NCBI GenBank assembly: GCA_003506735.1
Contig: DNYS01000247.1
Location: 1 to 9,275, forward strand
From: Nitrospinota bacterium
Lineage (GTDB): Bacteria > UBA8248
Reading direction: 5' to 3'
DNA length: 9,275 nucleotides
Shown here in pieces: positions 1 through 6,396 of this stretch. The notes below the pieces were generated by a model. It did no database searches, was not told the origin of the DNA, and saw nothing but the letters and a program-made list of their open reading frames with translations. A program made the position numbers and the translations under genes. Position 1 is the stretch's first letter. Every line of letters begins with the position of its first letter.

Positions 1-249
1 ACACCGGCGCCGGTGATCCTTCCCACGGGGAATCCCGCCGTGCGACAGCTCTTCCTGCCTCTCCATATTTCGTTCGGCGCACCTGCATCGGTCCGGTTAT
101 CAGTCGCTTAGAGGCCAGGTATCGCCCCGTGCCGCCCGGTGATAGACTGCCCGCATGGCGGAACCGCGCAGAGTCTATTGAAGGCCGCTGCTCGGCCGCC
201 CGATGCCGCCGCGCCGCGGCAATCCGGTATTCCCTCGCAGAGGACAATC
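1..249. other. Upstream region without a supported gene
   Basis: I see no convincing coding sequence here. Frame 1 is open from the window edge to a TAG at 109-111, which could be the tail of an upstream gene, but nothing in the 36 residues is recognisable. A perfect 14-bp palindrome, CACCGGCGCCGGTG, lies at 2-15. It could be an operator or a stem, but palindromes of this length made only of strong pairs are not rare in GC-rich DNA. The promoter of the chorismate mutase gene probably lies in this stretch; I could not pick a clear -35/-10 pair. Confidence 0.3.
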
Positions 250-537
250 ATGAACGACGGACTGGCCGGGTTTCGGCGCCGAATTGATGATTGCGACGCT
301 CAGATCATCCGATTAATCAACCAGCGCCTGAAAATTTGCCAGGAAGTGGGGGATTTCAAGGCGGAACGCGGCCTGGAGATTAGTATTCCCGATCGGGAGC
401 GTGAGGTGATTTCCAAGGCGCTGGGCCTGAACGATGGCCCTTGTCCTCCCGAGGCGCTGGAAAAAATATTCCGTCTGCTGATCGACACTGCCGTCTCCCT
501 GGAAGAAGCCGGGGAAGCCGCCCATCCTGAATCGTAG
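250..537 (+). CDS. Chorismate mutase, AroQ type (stand-alone)
   Basis: This encodes a 95-residue all-helical chorismate mutase, which rearranges chorismate to prephenate at the branch to phenylalanine and tyrosine in the cytoplasm. The N-terminal helix carries the AroQ signature (FRRRIDDCD, then R26, then VGDFK with K37). Next comes the PDRERE segment, with R49 and E50 at the positions of E. coli R51 and E52. R9, R26 and K37 line up with E. coli R11, R28 and K39. A Glu (E85 or E86) sits near the E. coli Q88 position, a change known in other family members. The length is normal for a monofunctional domain; no prephenate dehydratase or dehydrogenase part follows. I chose ATG 250 because AGAGGA lies just upstream and the signature starts eight residues in. 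The frame stays open back to a GTG at 139, but that stretch is low-complexity Ala/Pro/Arg and unlike the family. rmuC follows after 148 bp, so a shared operon is uncertain. Confidence 0.87.
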   Translation: MNDGLAGFRRRIDDCDAQIIRLINQRLKICQEVGDFKAERGLEISIPDREREVISKALGLNDGPCPPEALEKIFRLLIDTAVSLEEAGEAAHPES

Positions 538-685
538 CCAAAGTCCGGGCCGGGGAGATTGAGTCCGGCCGCGGATTCTCTCGCCGGGTATTGTCTGACG
601 GCCGCCTGGAGGCGAGGCTGAATTCCGCCCGTGTTTTATCCGTTTTCATTCCCCGCATGCCCCGCCGGAGGGGGAGGGTGGATTG

Positions 686-2074
686 ATGGAATTCGGGATT
701 TTTATCCCGGCCCTGGCGGCCGGAGTGGCTATCGGCGCGGCCGCCGTGTGGTTTATCCACAAGGTCCGGACGGCCTCGCTCGACGAGCGGCTTCGGGAGG
801 CCGGCCGCGATCTGGAGGGCCTCAGGGACGACATCGATTCCCGGGACACTTCCATTCTCGAGATCAAATCCAACGCCGCGCGCCTCGAAGCCACCCTCGA
901 TTATGAAAAAAAAGCTTCCGGTGAAAAGCTGGCGCTCCTGAATCAGGCGGCCGGAGAGATGCGCGAGGCGTTCAAGGCGCTCTCCTCGGATGTCTTGCGG
1001 GACAACAACCAATCCTTTCTGGAGCTGGCCCGCTCCACCCTTGAGAAGTTCCAGGTCGAGGCAAAGGGAGATCTCGCCTCCAAGCAAAAAGAAGTGGAAG
1101 CCCTGGTCGCCCCCATCAAGGAATCCCTCCAGAAGGTGGACTCCCACCTCGCGGAGGTCGAAAAGGTCCGGCGCGAGGCCTACGGGGGGCTCTCCGAGCA
1201 GGTGCGGGCGCTGATCACCACCCAGGAGAAGCTTCATTCAGAGACCGAAAACCTGGTCCGGGCGCTCCGGACGCCGAACGTGCGAGGCCGGTGGGGCGAA
1301 ATTCAGCTTCGCCGGGTGGTCGAAATCGCAGGAATGGCCCGCCACGTCGATTTTGAGGAGCAAGAATCCGTCACTACGGACGAGGGCCTTCTTCGGCCCG
1401 ACATGATCATCAAGCTGCCGGGCGGAAAAGAAATCGTGGTGGACGCCAAGGCGCCCCTGCAGGCCTACACCGAATCATGGGACGCCGAGACCGAGGACGA
1501 CCGGCGAGCGCATCTGAAAAGGCATGTCCGCCAGATTCAGGACCACATGGCGCGCCTGAGTTCGAAGGCGTATTGGGACCAGTTTTCCAGCTCCCCCGAT
1601 TTTGTCGTCATGTTTCTTCCGGGCGAGAGTTTTTTCAGCATCGCCCTGGAATACGAGCCCGGCCTGATCGAAGAGGGTTTCAACCAACGGGTCCTTTTGG
1701 CCACTCCGACCACGCTGATCGCCATTTTGAGTTCGGTCGCCTACGGGTGGCGCCAGGAGAAAGTAGCCGAGAGCGCGCAGGCGGTAAGCGATTTGGGCCG
1801 GGAGCTGTATCAGCGGCTCAAGACGGTAGCGGGCCATTTCTCGGCCGTCGGGAGGGGCTTGGACCGTGCGGTGGATTCCTATAATAAGGCGGTCGGCTCC
1901 CTGGAGAGCCGGGTTCTCGTTTCGGCGCGAAAATTCACCGAACTCGGTACCGGATCGGCTGGAGAAATTGAGGCGGTGGACCCGGTCGAGAAGGTCTCCC
2001 GCACCCTTCAGGCGCCGGATTTGGCCGAAACCGGCGAGGCCGCCCGGGAATCCGAGGGCCGAAGTCTCCTATAA
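686..2074 (+). CDS. rmuC: DNA recombination protein RmuC
   Basis: This is a 462-residue RmuC-family protein. In E. coli, loss of RmuC raises recombination-dependent inversion at short inverted repeats, and the family is thought to act as a membrane-tethered nuclease-like factor on DNA. Three parts are visible: an N-terminal membrane anchor (about residues 5-24), a long charged coiled coil (about 30-195), and the conserved C-terminal domain. That domain contains the family motif GRWGE (201-205), then RPD (237-239) and VVDAK (251-255). The D239 and D253-x-K255 pattern is what a PD-(D/E)xK-like core would use. LPGESFF at 311-317 and the LATPTTL segment near 338-344 are also typical. The length fits the family. 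GGGGAGGG at 671-678 precedes ATG 686 by 7 nt; an adjacent TTG at 683 is less likely. Between the previous gene and this one lies 148 bp with only a weak GGCCGG/CCGGCC inverted repeat (548-570). The stop overlaps the end of the opposing small gene by 6 bp. Confidence 0.93.
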   Translation: MEFGIFIPALAAGVAIGAAAVWFIHKVRTASLDERLREAGRDLEGLRDDIDSRDTSILEIKSNAARLEATLDYEKKASGEKLALLNQAAGEMREAFKALSSDVLRDNNQSFLELARSTLEKFQVEAKGDLASKQKEVEALVAPIKESLQKVDSHLAEVEKVRREAYGGLSEQVRALITTQEKLHSETENLVRALRTPNVRGRWGEIQLRRVVEIAGMARHVDFEEQESVTTDEGLLRPDMIIKLPGGKEIVVDAKAPLQAYTESWDAETEDDRRAHLKRHVRQIQDHMARLSSKAYWDQFSSSPDFVVMFLPGESFFSIALEYEPGLIEEGFNQRVLLATPTTLIAILSSVAYGWRQEKVAESAQAVSDLGRELYQRLKTVAGHFSAVGRGLDRAVDSYNKAVGSLESRVLVSARKFTELGTGSAGEIEAVDPVEKVSRTLQAPDLAETGEAARESEGRSLL

Positions 2075-2539
2075 GCGGCGAAGATAGGGGAATTTTCGGC
2101 GCATTCCGTCCTGGAACCACAGAGGGTATTCGGCCCAGACGGATTCGATGTGGCCGATGTCCTCGGCGTCCGGATCCAAATCGTTGAGCAGGCGCGAGGG
2201 CGGCAGCCGCAAGGGGATGGAAACGACCTCTCCCCGGCGGGCCAGAATTTTCCGCGCCTCGATGAGGCGGGGGGTCTCTTCTATGCGTTCTTGGGCGTGA
2301 AAGCCCTTGACTATCTGAGGCAGATAGGCGCTGAGCGCTTCGAAATTGCGGTCGAATTCCTCGAGCGGTTCGTCGCTTTCGTGTTCGAAGTGAAAGTGGC
2401 CGGCCCGGATTTTTTCGGCCAGCTCCCATATGGGCACCTGGGCCGTCAGCGGGATGTATTCGTCCTCCAGGGCTTCGGCGAGATGGTATCGCTCCGGGCC
2501 GGAGATTTTTCGATCGATGTGGTAGCGGTGGCATATCAA
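2069..2539 (-). CDS. Uncharacterised 156-residue protein
   Basis: I do not recognise this protein. It is soluble, acidic and rich in His, Glu and aromatic residues, with no membrane helix or signal peptide. Notable segments are CHRYHIDRK at the N-terminus, GHFHFEHESDEPLEEFD around residues 47-63, and a C-terminal WAEYPLWFQDGMRRKFPYL that looks conserved in style. No catalytic motif stands out, although the His/Asp/Glu-rich stretch might bind a metal. The gene has no ATG or GTG at its front. The best start is TTG 2539, with AAGGAG at 2548-2553 and an 8-nt spacer. The frame is open upstream to a TGA at 2606-2608. It converges on rmuC with a 6-bp overlap and is divergent from the gene at 2655, with 115 bp between the two starts. 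That it is a real gene is supported by the clean frame, ribosome binding site and tight packing; function is open. Confidence 0.72.
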   Translation of the reverse strand: MICHRYHIDRKISGPERYHLAEALEDEYIPLTAQVPIWELAEKIRAGHFHFEHESDEPLEEFDRNFEALSAYLPQIVKGFHAQERIEETPRLIEARKILARRGEVVSIPLRLPPSRLLNDLDPDAEDIGHIESVWAEYPLWFQDGMRRKFPYLRRL

Positions 2540-2654
2540 GAAGAGCGCTCCTTCACTTCGAGATTTTCGCAGCCCCTTTGAGAATCCGGCCTTTGAGGAA
2601 GACAGTCAAGAACGGTCGCCCGGAAGGGGCGGTTATTACCGAAAGGAGAAATGA

Positions 2655-3326
2655 ATGCGGACCCATGGGATGGGATTATTCGCCGAGATGATGGATTTCG
2701 ATCCCCCGAACGATGAGGCCGCTCGCGCCCGGTTTGATAAGGATTATTTTCGAAAGCGGTTGGCGGTGCCGGGGATTTGCGGTGCCGCAAGCTATGAGGC
2801 CATCAAGGGGACTCCGAGATTCCTTCATTTGTATGAGGCCGATGATGTTCATGCTTTTTATTCGGAGGCCTTTAAGGAGGCCGTCGCGCCTTCGGAGGAC
2901 GAAGACGAGGGGATCGAAAAGGCCAAGACCGCCGGGGTCCGGCTCGTATGCGCCCAAATCTATCCGGCCCTTCCGATAAATACGCCGGCTTGCCCGACGG
3001 TGGATTTGGCGGGGCTGGCCCCGGTCGTGCAGTTCGGGCGAATATTCGTTCCCCCGGAGAAAAGGGCCGATTTCAACGGCTGGTATGCCCAGGAGCGTGC
3101 TCCGCTTGTGGAAAAGGTTCCCGGCATCCGACGCATCCGCCGCTATGCCCCGGTCGAGGGGGACGAGGTAATGGTGGTTCTCTACGAGATGGAAGACGAA
3201 TCGGTCACGCAAACCGCGGAATGGAAGGAAATGATGTCCACCGACTGGACCGCCCGGGTCAAGGGCTACTACCGTCAGGCAGAGGGTTCGCCCGGCGTTT
3301 ACCGGCGGTGCGGCATAGCGTACTGA
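2655..3326 (+). CDS. Duplicated dimeric alpha/beta-barrel (EthD/ABM-like) protein
   Basis: This encodes a 223-residue cytoplasmic protein that appears to be two copies of a ferredoxin-like alpha/beta-barrel domain, the fold shared by EthD-like and antibiotic-biosynthesis-monooxygenase-like proteins. The first half has a Phe-Asp-x-x-Tyr helix start (27-31), VPGI (38-41), SYE, then the strand RFLHLYEADD (55-64). The second half repeats the order with FNGWYAQER (140-148), VPGI (155-158), RRYAP, then VMVVLYEMED (172-181) and a closing AEWKEMM helix. The two halves are joined by an acidic linker (about 79-90). Such proteins can be monooxygenases, lyases, isomerases or only binding proteins, so the reaction cannot be assigned. 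GAAAGGAG (2641-2648) lies 6 nt before ATG 2655; another ATG at 2651 is out of frame. The gene ends 3 bp before the convergent repressor gene. Its upstream region is shared with the divergent gene at 2539. Confidence 0.75.
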   Translation: MRTHGMGLFAEMMDFDPPNDEAARARFDKDYFRKRLAVPGICGAASYEAIKGTPRFLHLYEADDVHAFYSEAFKEAVAPSEDEDEGIEKAKTAGVRLVCAQIYPALPINTPACPTVDLAGLAPVVQFGRIFVPPEKRADFNGWYAQERAPLVEKVPGIRRIRRYAPVEGDEVMVVLYEMEDESVTQTAEWKEMMSTDWTARVKGYYRQAEGSPGVYRRCGIAY

Positions 3327-3329
3327 TTT

Positions 3330-4127
3330 TTAAAAAGGTTTTTGCGAATCTTCCGGAGGCGGTTGGGGGAAATCCTTGGCCAGGCCCAAATCCGCCCGCC
3401 CGTAGGGAGGCGAATTTTCGGCGGCTTGGGTTCCGCTGGCGAAACTCTGGCCGATCCAGATCACCCGCCCGATGGTCCGGTCCGCGATCGACTTTCCCAG
3501 CTCCAGTTTGATGAATTCCACCTTGAATTCCGAACGATTCGAAGGGATGAGCGCAGCATGTTCCGCATCGAGGACTTCGATGCGCTTGACCGTACATCCC
3601 CCGTCCGGATCGCGGACGGCATAAATGCCCTCCGAGGTGATGACCCTATCGTTCCTGTCCACTACGGCGACGCAACCGCCGGGGAGTTCGGGCTCCATGC
3701 TTTTGCCCACGATCCGGACGGCCGCCAAATTCGAGGATTGCCGGCCGAATTCCTCCTTCGGAAGAACCAGCCAGCCCAGGATGGCATCGTCCACGATCCG
3801 CGCGTTTCCGGCCGCGATTTCTCCCAAAACGATGGGAACCGGAATGATGTGAACCACCGCCTCGGATGCGGCGGCATCGGTGGGGGCGATGTGAATGGTG
3901 ACCTCGGTGGCGGCAGGCGGAAGCGAAAAAAGATCGGCCAGCGGCACTTCGATTGCCTCCGCGATGCGCAAGAGCCTTCCCAGGACAGGATCGAGCGCCC
4001 CAGTTTCGATTTGCTCGATCTCCTCGGCGTCGACCCCCGCCCTTCGGGCCACGGCCGCCCGTGTCAGCTTTTTGTCTTCCCGGAATTTTCTGAGCCGTTT
4101 TCCGCTAAAACCGGATTCCGAGGTCAA
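3330..4127 (-). CDS. XRE-family repressor with S24 (LexA/CI-type) autocleavage domain
   Basis: This is a 265-residue transcription factor. Residues about 11-67 form an XRE/Cro-type helix-turn-helix (KLTRAAVARRAGVDAEEIEQ, then DLF). After a linker comes an S24 LexA-like fold with a possible Ala-Gly cleavage site in GEIAAGN (A106-G107), the nucleophile in GKSMEPEL (S143) and the general base in CTVKRIEV (K181). The spacings G-to-S (36) and S-to-K (38) are close to LexA (34 and 37), so the dyad looks functional. That suggests a repressor inactivated by self-cleavage, perhaps through RecA filaments, although other triggers are possible. A Pro-rich tail of about 35 residues follows the peptidase fold. 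I chose TTG 4127 because AAAAGGAG precedes it with a 6-nt spacer; the longer TTG 4178 start would overlap the DoxX gene. It is the third gene of a minus-strand cluster, 22 bp after doxX, and may control that cluster. No phage gene is near, so it is probably not a prophage repressor. Confidence 0.88.
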   Translation of the reverse strand: MTSESGFSGKRLRKFREDKKLTRAAVARRAGVDAEEIEQIETGALDPVLGRLLRIAEAIEVPLADLFSLPPAATEVTIHIAPTDAAASEAVVHIIPVPIVLGEIAAGNARIVDDAILGWLVLPKEEFGRQSSNLAAVRIVGKSMEPELPGGCVAVVDRNDRVITSEGIYAVRDPDGGCTVKRIEVLDAEHAALIPSNRSEFKVEFIKLELGKSIADRTIGRVIWIGQSFASGTQAAENSPPYGRADLGLAKDFPQPPPEDSQKPF

Positions 4128-4149
4128 TGCGCGCTCCTTTTCAATTCTG

Positions 4150-4545
4150 CTATTTGCGCTTTCGGCGCATGGGGCCAAGGCTCAGGCGGCCTGGTCCCGT
4201 AAGGATCAAGACCGCACTCACGACCAAAAAGCCCGCCTGGAGCCGAAAATTCAAAATGTCCCACAACTGGGTTCCAACATGATCCCACAGAAAATACGCC
4301 GAGGCCACGGCGGTCAGGAATGCCGCCAGGCGGAACGCGATTCCCAAAAAAATAGCCGCGCCGCCAAAAGTGAAAATGATCGTGAGCGTCCAGGAGGCCC
4401 ATGTTTCCAGGGAGGCGCTTTTGATATCGGTCAAGCTCGCTGGTGTGGAGACGCCCTGGGCCATCTCGTATCCCACAAGGGCGATTGAAAAACCCATCCA
4501 GAGACGGAGCAACGTAATACCCCAATCCCGCGCGGTGGGAGTCAT
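4150..4545 (-). CDS. DoxX-like integral membrane protein
   Basis: This encodes a 131-residue inner-membrane protein with four hydrophobic segments, at about 9-27, 52-70, 72-88 and 101-117. It matches the DoxX/SURF4-like superfamily in size and in two signatures: the first-helix pattern around RLWMGFSIALVGYEMAQG, and the closing LILTGPGRLSLG motif after the last helix, followed by a basic tail (MRRKRK). The family is loosely linked to redox or quinone chemistry and sulfur metabolism, but most members are uncharacterised, so no reaction can be given. ATG 4545 is preceded by GGAGGG with a 5-nt spacer. The gene starts 19 bp after the crotonase stop and ends 22 bp before the repressor start, so it is probably the middle gene of one transcript. 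Its link to an acyl-CoA enzyme may be a membrane electron-transfer role, which is inference only. Confidence 0.82.
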   Translation of the reverse strand: MTPTARDWGITLLRLWMGFSIALVGYEMAQGVSTPASLTDIKSASLETWASWTLTIIFTFGGAAIFLGIAFRLAAFLTAVASAYFLWDHVGTQLWDILNFRLQAGFLVVSAVLILTGPGRLSLGPMRRKRK

Positions 4546-4564
4546 GAGGCCCTCCGGTGAATTT

Positions 4565-5347
4565 TCAACGCGGGAACCGGCTGAAGTCGGGGGGGCGTTT
4601 TTCCTTAAAAGCGTTCATGCCTTCGACGGATTGTTCGTTGTTCCAAACGGCGTTGAGAAGTTCGCTTCCGTGTGTCCACGAGGAATAATGGAGATCGCCC
4701 AAAAAATTGAGGCTGGTTTTCATGTATCGCAACGTGGCCGGTGCATGGCTGTTGATCCTCGCGCACCATTCCGCCGTGGTCTCCTCCAGCTTATCGTCCG
4801 GGACCACTTCATTGATGAGCCCCGCCTCCTTGGCTTCCCGGGCCGAGTAGCGCTTGGCCAGAAAAAGCATTTCCCGGGCCCTCCGGTCCCCCATGAGCAG
4901 GGGAAGGTACTGGGTCGCGCCCACGACCGGAAGGGCGCCGACCTTGGCCCCCGATTGGCCGAAGGTGGCGTTTTCGCTTGCGATGCACAGGTCGTTATAG
5001 AGTTGCCATTCGTTGCCGCCCCCGATGCACCATCCCCGGACCATGGCGATGGTCGGTTTTCCGCAGTTGCGCAGGAGCATGCAAAGGTTGCGCATCTTGT
5101 TGTTCCACTGATGGCCGGTCTGCTCGTTCAGCCCCAACATCATGTCCATGTCACCGCCCGAGGAAAAGTTTCCGCTCAGCCCGTACATGACACCCACGCC
5201 GATATCGGGGTCTTCGTCCAGCCGGGTGTAGGCTTCGATGACTTCGTTGATCATATCGAAGTTCATCGCGTTGAGGGTTTTGGGGCGGTTCAGGCCCACC
5301 CACAGCGTCTTGTCCCTCACCTCGACCACGATTGTTTTCTCGCTCAT
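4565..5347 (-). CDS. Crotonase-fold enzyme, MenB/BadI-like branch
   Basis: This is a 260-residue cytoplasmic crotonase-superfamily enzyme acting on an acyl-CoA thioester. The oxyanion-hole segments are visible as FSSGGD (61-66) and CIGGGNE (107-113). The C-terminal pattern EGMNAFKEKRPPDFSRFPR is characteristic of the MenB (dihydroxynaphthoyl-CoA synthase) and BadI (2-ketocyclohexanecarboxyl-CoA hydrolase) branch. FGQSGAKVG also resembles MenB FGQTGPKVG. Compared with ordinary enoyl-CoA hydratase, the first catalytic Glu is kept (E113) while the second is Gly (G133), as in MenB. The MenB Asp that follows in SFDGG is absent (ALPVV, 138-142). A hydrolase, ring-cleavage or isomerase role on a cyclic or aromatic-derived acyl-CoA is therefore more likely than simple hydration or menaquinone synthesis. 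No other men or bad genes are in the window. ATG 5347 has GGAG with a 7-nt spacer. It heads a minus-strand cluster with doxX and the repressor, and its leader carries a terminator-like element. Confidence 0.87.
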   Translation of the reverse strand: MSEKTIVVEVRDKTLWVGLNRPKTLNAMNFDMINEVIEAYTRLDEDPDIGVGVMYGLSGNFSSGGDMDMMLGLNEQTGHQWNNKMRNLCMLLRNCGKPTIAMVRGWCIGGGNEWQLYNDLCIASENATFGQSGAKVGALPVVGATQYLPLLMGDRRAREMLFLAKRYSAREAKEAGLINEVVPDDKLEETTAEWCARINSHAPATLRYMKTSLNFLGDLHYSSWTHGSELLNAVWNNEQSVEGMNAFKEKRPPDFSRFPR

Positions 5348-5358
5348 TGGGAGTCTCC

Positions 5359-5394
5359 AAAAAAAATTTCCGCCCCGGGATAGGCCAGGGGGCG
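5359..5394 (-). terminator. Terminator-like hairpin with T-run in the crotonase leader
   Basis: Read on the minus strand, CGCCCC (5394-5389) can pair perfectly with GGGGCG (5376-5371) across a 12-nt loop. GAAA and then eight T residues (5366-5359) follow. This has the shape of an intrinsic terminator, weakened by the 4-nt gap before the T-run. It lies 73 bp beyond the permease stop, so it may end that transcript. It also abuts the GGAG ribosome binding site of the crotonase gene, leaving little room for a separate promoter downstream. It may instead act as an attenuator on the crotonase-doxX-repressor transcript. Confidence 0.6.
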
Positions 5395-5445
5395 TATTCC
5401 GGTGGGTTACTGAACGTTGTTATTTTGCCATAGAAGGCCGGGATT

Positions 5446-5459
5446 TTCCACGGATGGAA
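5446..5459. promoter_or_regulatory. Possible operator: inverted repeat TTCCA-N4-TGGAA
   Basis: A perfect 5-bp inverted repeat with a 4-bp spacer (TTCCACGGATGGAA) sits just after the permease stop and about 100 bp before the crotonase start. Its place, upstream of a cluster that encodes its own XRE/S24 repressor, makes it a candidate operator. It is short, and no second copy was seen elsewhere in the window, so the claim is weak. A clear -35/-10 pair was not found in 5395-5445. Confidence 0.2.
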
Positions 5460-5466
5460 GCAGGGA

Positions 5467-6306
5467 TCAGTTCAGGGCGACCCCGACGCCCTGGTAGAGG
5501 AGCCGTACCGATATCAGGGCGAGGAGAACGACGAATATCCGGGTCAGCGTTTCCGACTTCAGCTTCCCGGATATCACCGCGCCTGCCTGCGCCCCTCCGA
5601 TCACCCCGATCGCGAGCGGAATGATGACGTCCGTCATGGTGCGCAAATTACCTTGCAGATAGTGGGAAAAAACGGCGACAGAGTCGGTGATCAGAATCAG
5701 GAACTGCGAGGTCGCCACGGCGATGTGGACGGGAATGCGAAGGGCCCGAATCATCAGGGGGACGTAAAGGGGGCCGCCGCCGATTCCGAAAAAGGAGGCG
5801 AGAAATCCCAGTCCCGTGCTGACGCCGATACCGAGCTTGAAGCGGAAGCGGTAGTGGTAGACGCGGCCCTCGCTATCGACGATACGGCGCTCCGCCCACC
5901 CGCGTTTCAAGGGCTCTTCCGACTGGGACAGATCGACAGGCGGAGGGGAGCCCCGAAACAAGGAGATGCAAAGGGCCATAAGCCCCAGGCCGAGGAGGAT
6001 ATCGAACGGGCCGCGCCCCATATGCGAAGTGACAATCGTGCCGAGAACCACCCATGGGGACGCCATCAGCCCATAGATCAAACTGGTCTTGATGTCGATT
6101 CTCCCGAGGCGGTAGTAGGCGGTGGAACCGGAAAGCGCGTTCAGGGCGACCACGGAGAGCGAGGTGGCCGTGATGATTTCCGACGGCCGGCCGGGAAAAA
6201 TGAGAAGGAGAACCGGCGTCAGTATGAAGCCCCCGCCCGCCCCGACCATCGTTCCAAAAATTCCGACGCCGATGCCAAACAGAAGAAATTCAAGAAAAAA
6301 AACCAT
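5467..6306 (-). CDS. TauE/SafE-family membrane permease
   Basis: This encodes a 279-residue inner-membrane permease of the TauE/SafE (DUF81) family, whose studied members are linked to export or import of sulfite, sulfoacetate and other organosulfur or small anions. The family's two-repeat structure is clear: the first half begins with GTMVGAGGGFILTP (18-31) and the second with SFFGIGGGPLYVP (171-183). Each Gly-rich motif is followed by a helix with a Ser/Thr-rich turn (TATSLS at 47-52, AVATSQ at 196-201). About eight membrane segments are predicted by eye, with a hydrophilic central loop at about 117-157. The length is typical. I chose ATG 6306 because AAAGGAGG lies upstream, with an 11-nt gap; an upstream in-frame TTG (6342) would place that ribosome binding site inside the gene. 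The substrate cannot be read from the sequence. It points the same way as the crotonase cluster, but 119 bp and a terminator-like element separate them. Confidence 0.9.
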   Translation of the reverse strand: MVFFLEFLLFGIGVGIFGTMVGAGGGFILTPVLLLIFPGRPSEIITATSLSVVALNALSGSTAYYRLGRIDIKTSLIYGLMASPWVVLGTIVTSHMGRGPFDILLGLGLMALCISLFRGSPPPVDLSQSEEPLKRGWAERRIVDSEGRVYHYRFRFKLGIGVSTGLGFLASFFGIGGGPLYVPLMIRALRIPVHIAVATSQFLILITDSVAVFSHYLQGNLRTMTDVIIPLAIGVIGGAQAGAVISGKLKSETLTRIFVVLLALISVRLLYQGVGVALN

Positions 6307-6396
6307 TGCTTTATTGTCCTCCTTTATTCCGCCGCCTATCAAAACCCCGATAAATGATAAAATGCCCCCGCGCTTAAAATTTTAGGAGGCGGATAG

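Noticed and set aside
139..249. N-terminal extension of chorismate mutase from GTG 139
   Set aside because: The extra 37 residues are low-complexity and unlike the family, and a good ribosome binding site lies before ATG 250.
548..570. GGCCGG/CCGGCC inverted repeat after the chorismate mutase gene, considered as a terminator
   Set aside because: The 6-bp stem has an 11-nt loop and no T-run; such repeats arise easily in GC-rich DNA.
380..1237. Long minus-strand open frame (285 codons) opposite the chorismate mutase and rmuC genes
   Set aside because: It is antisense to two genes with clear family motifs and spans their intergenic gap. Its composition is that of a GC-rich shadow frame.
2617..2631. 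CGCCC/GGGCG hairpin in the leader of the gene at 2655
   Set aside because: Short stem and loop with no T-run; no evidence beyond chance pairing.
3326..3345. TTTTTAAAAA palindrome between the convergent genes at 3326 and 3330, considered as a shared terminator
   Set aside because: It has no GC stem before the T-run in either direction, and it overlaps the repressor stop codon.
3342..4202. 286-codon plus-strand frame opposite the repressor
   Set aside because: The minus strand carries HTH and S24 motifs with a correct Ser-Lys dyad; the plus frame shows no recognisable domain.
4370..5383. 337-codon plus-strand frame opposite the DoxX and crotonase genes
   Set aside because: It mirrors two genes with strong family motifs, and its product matches nothing I know.
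5653..6357. 234-codon plus-strand frame opposite the permease
   Set aside because: Highly charged, low-complexity translation antisense to a clear TauE/SafE gene.
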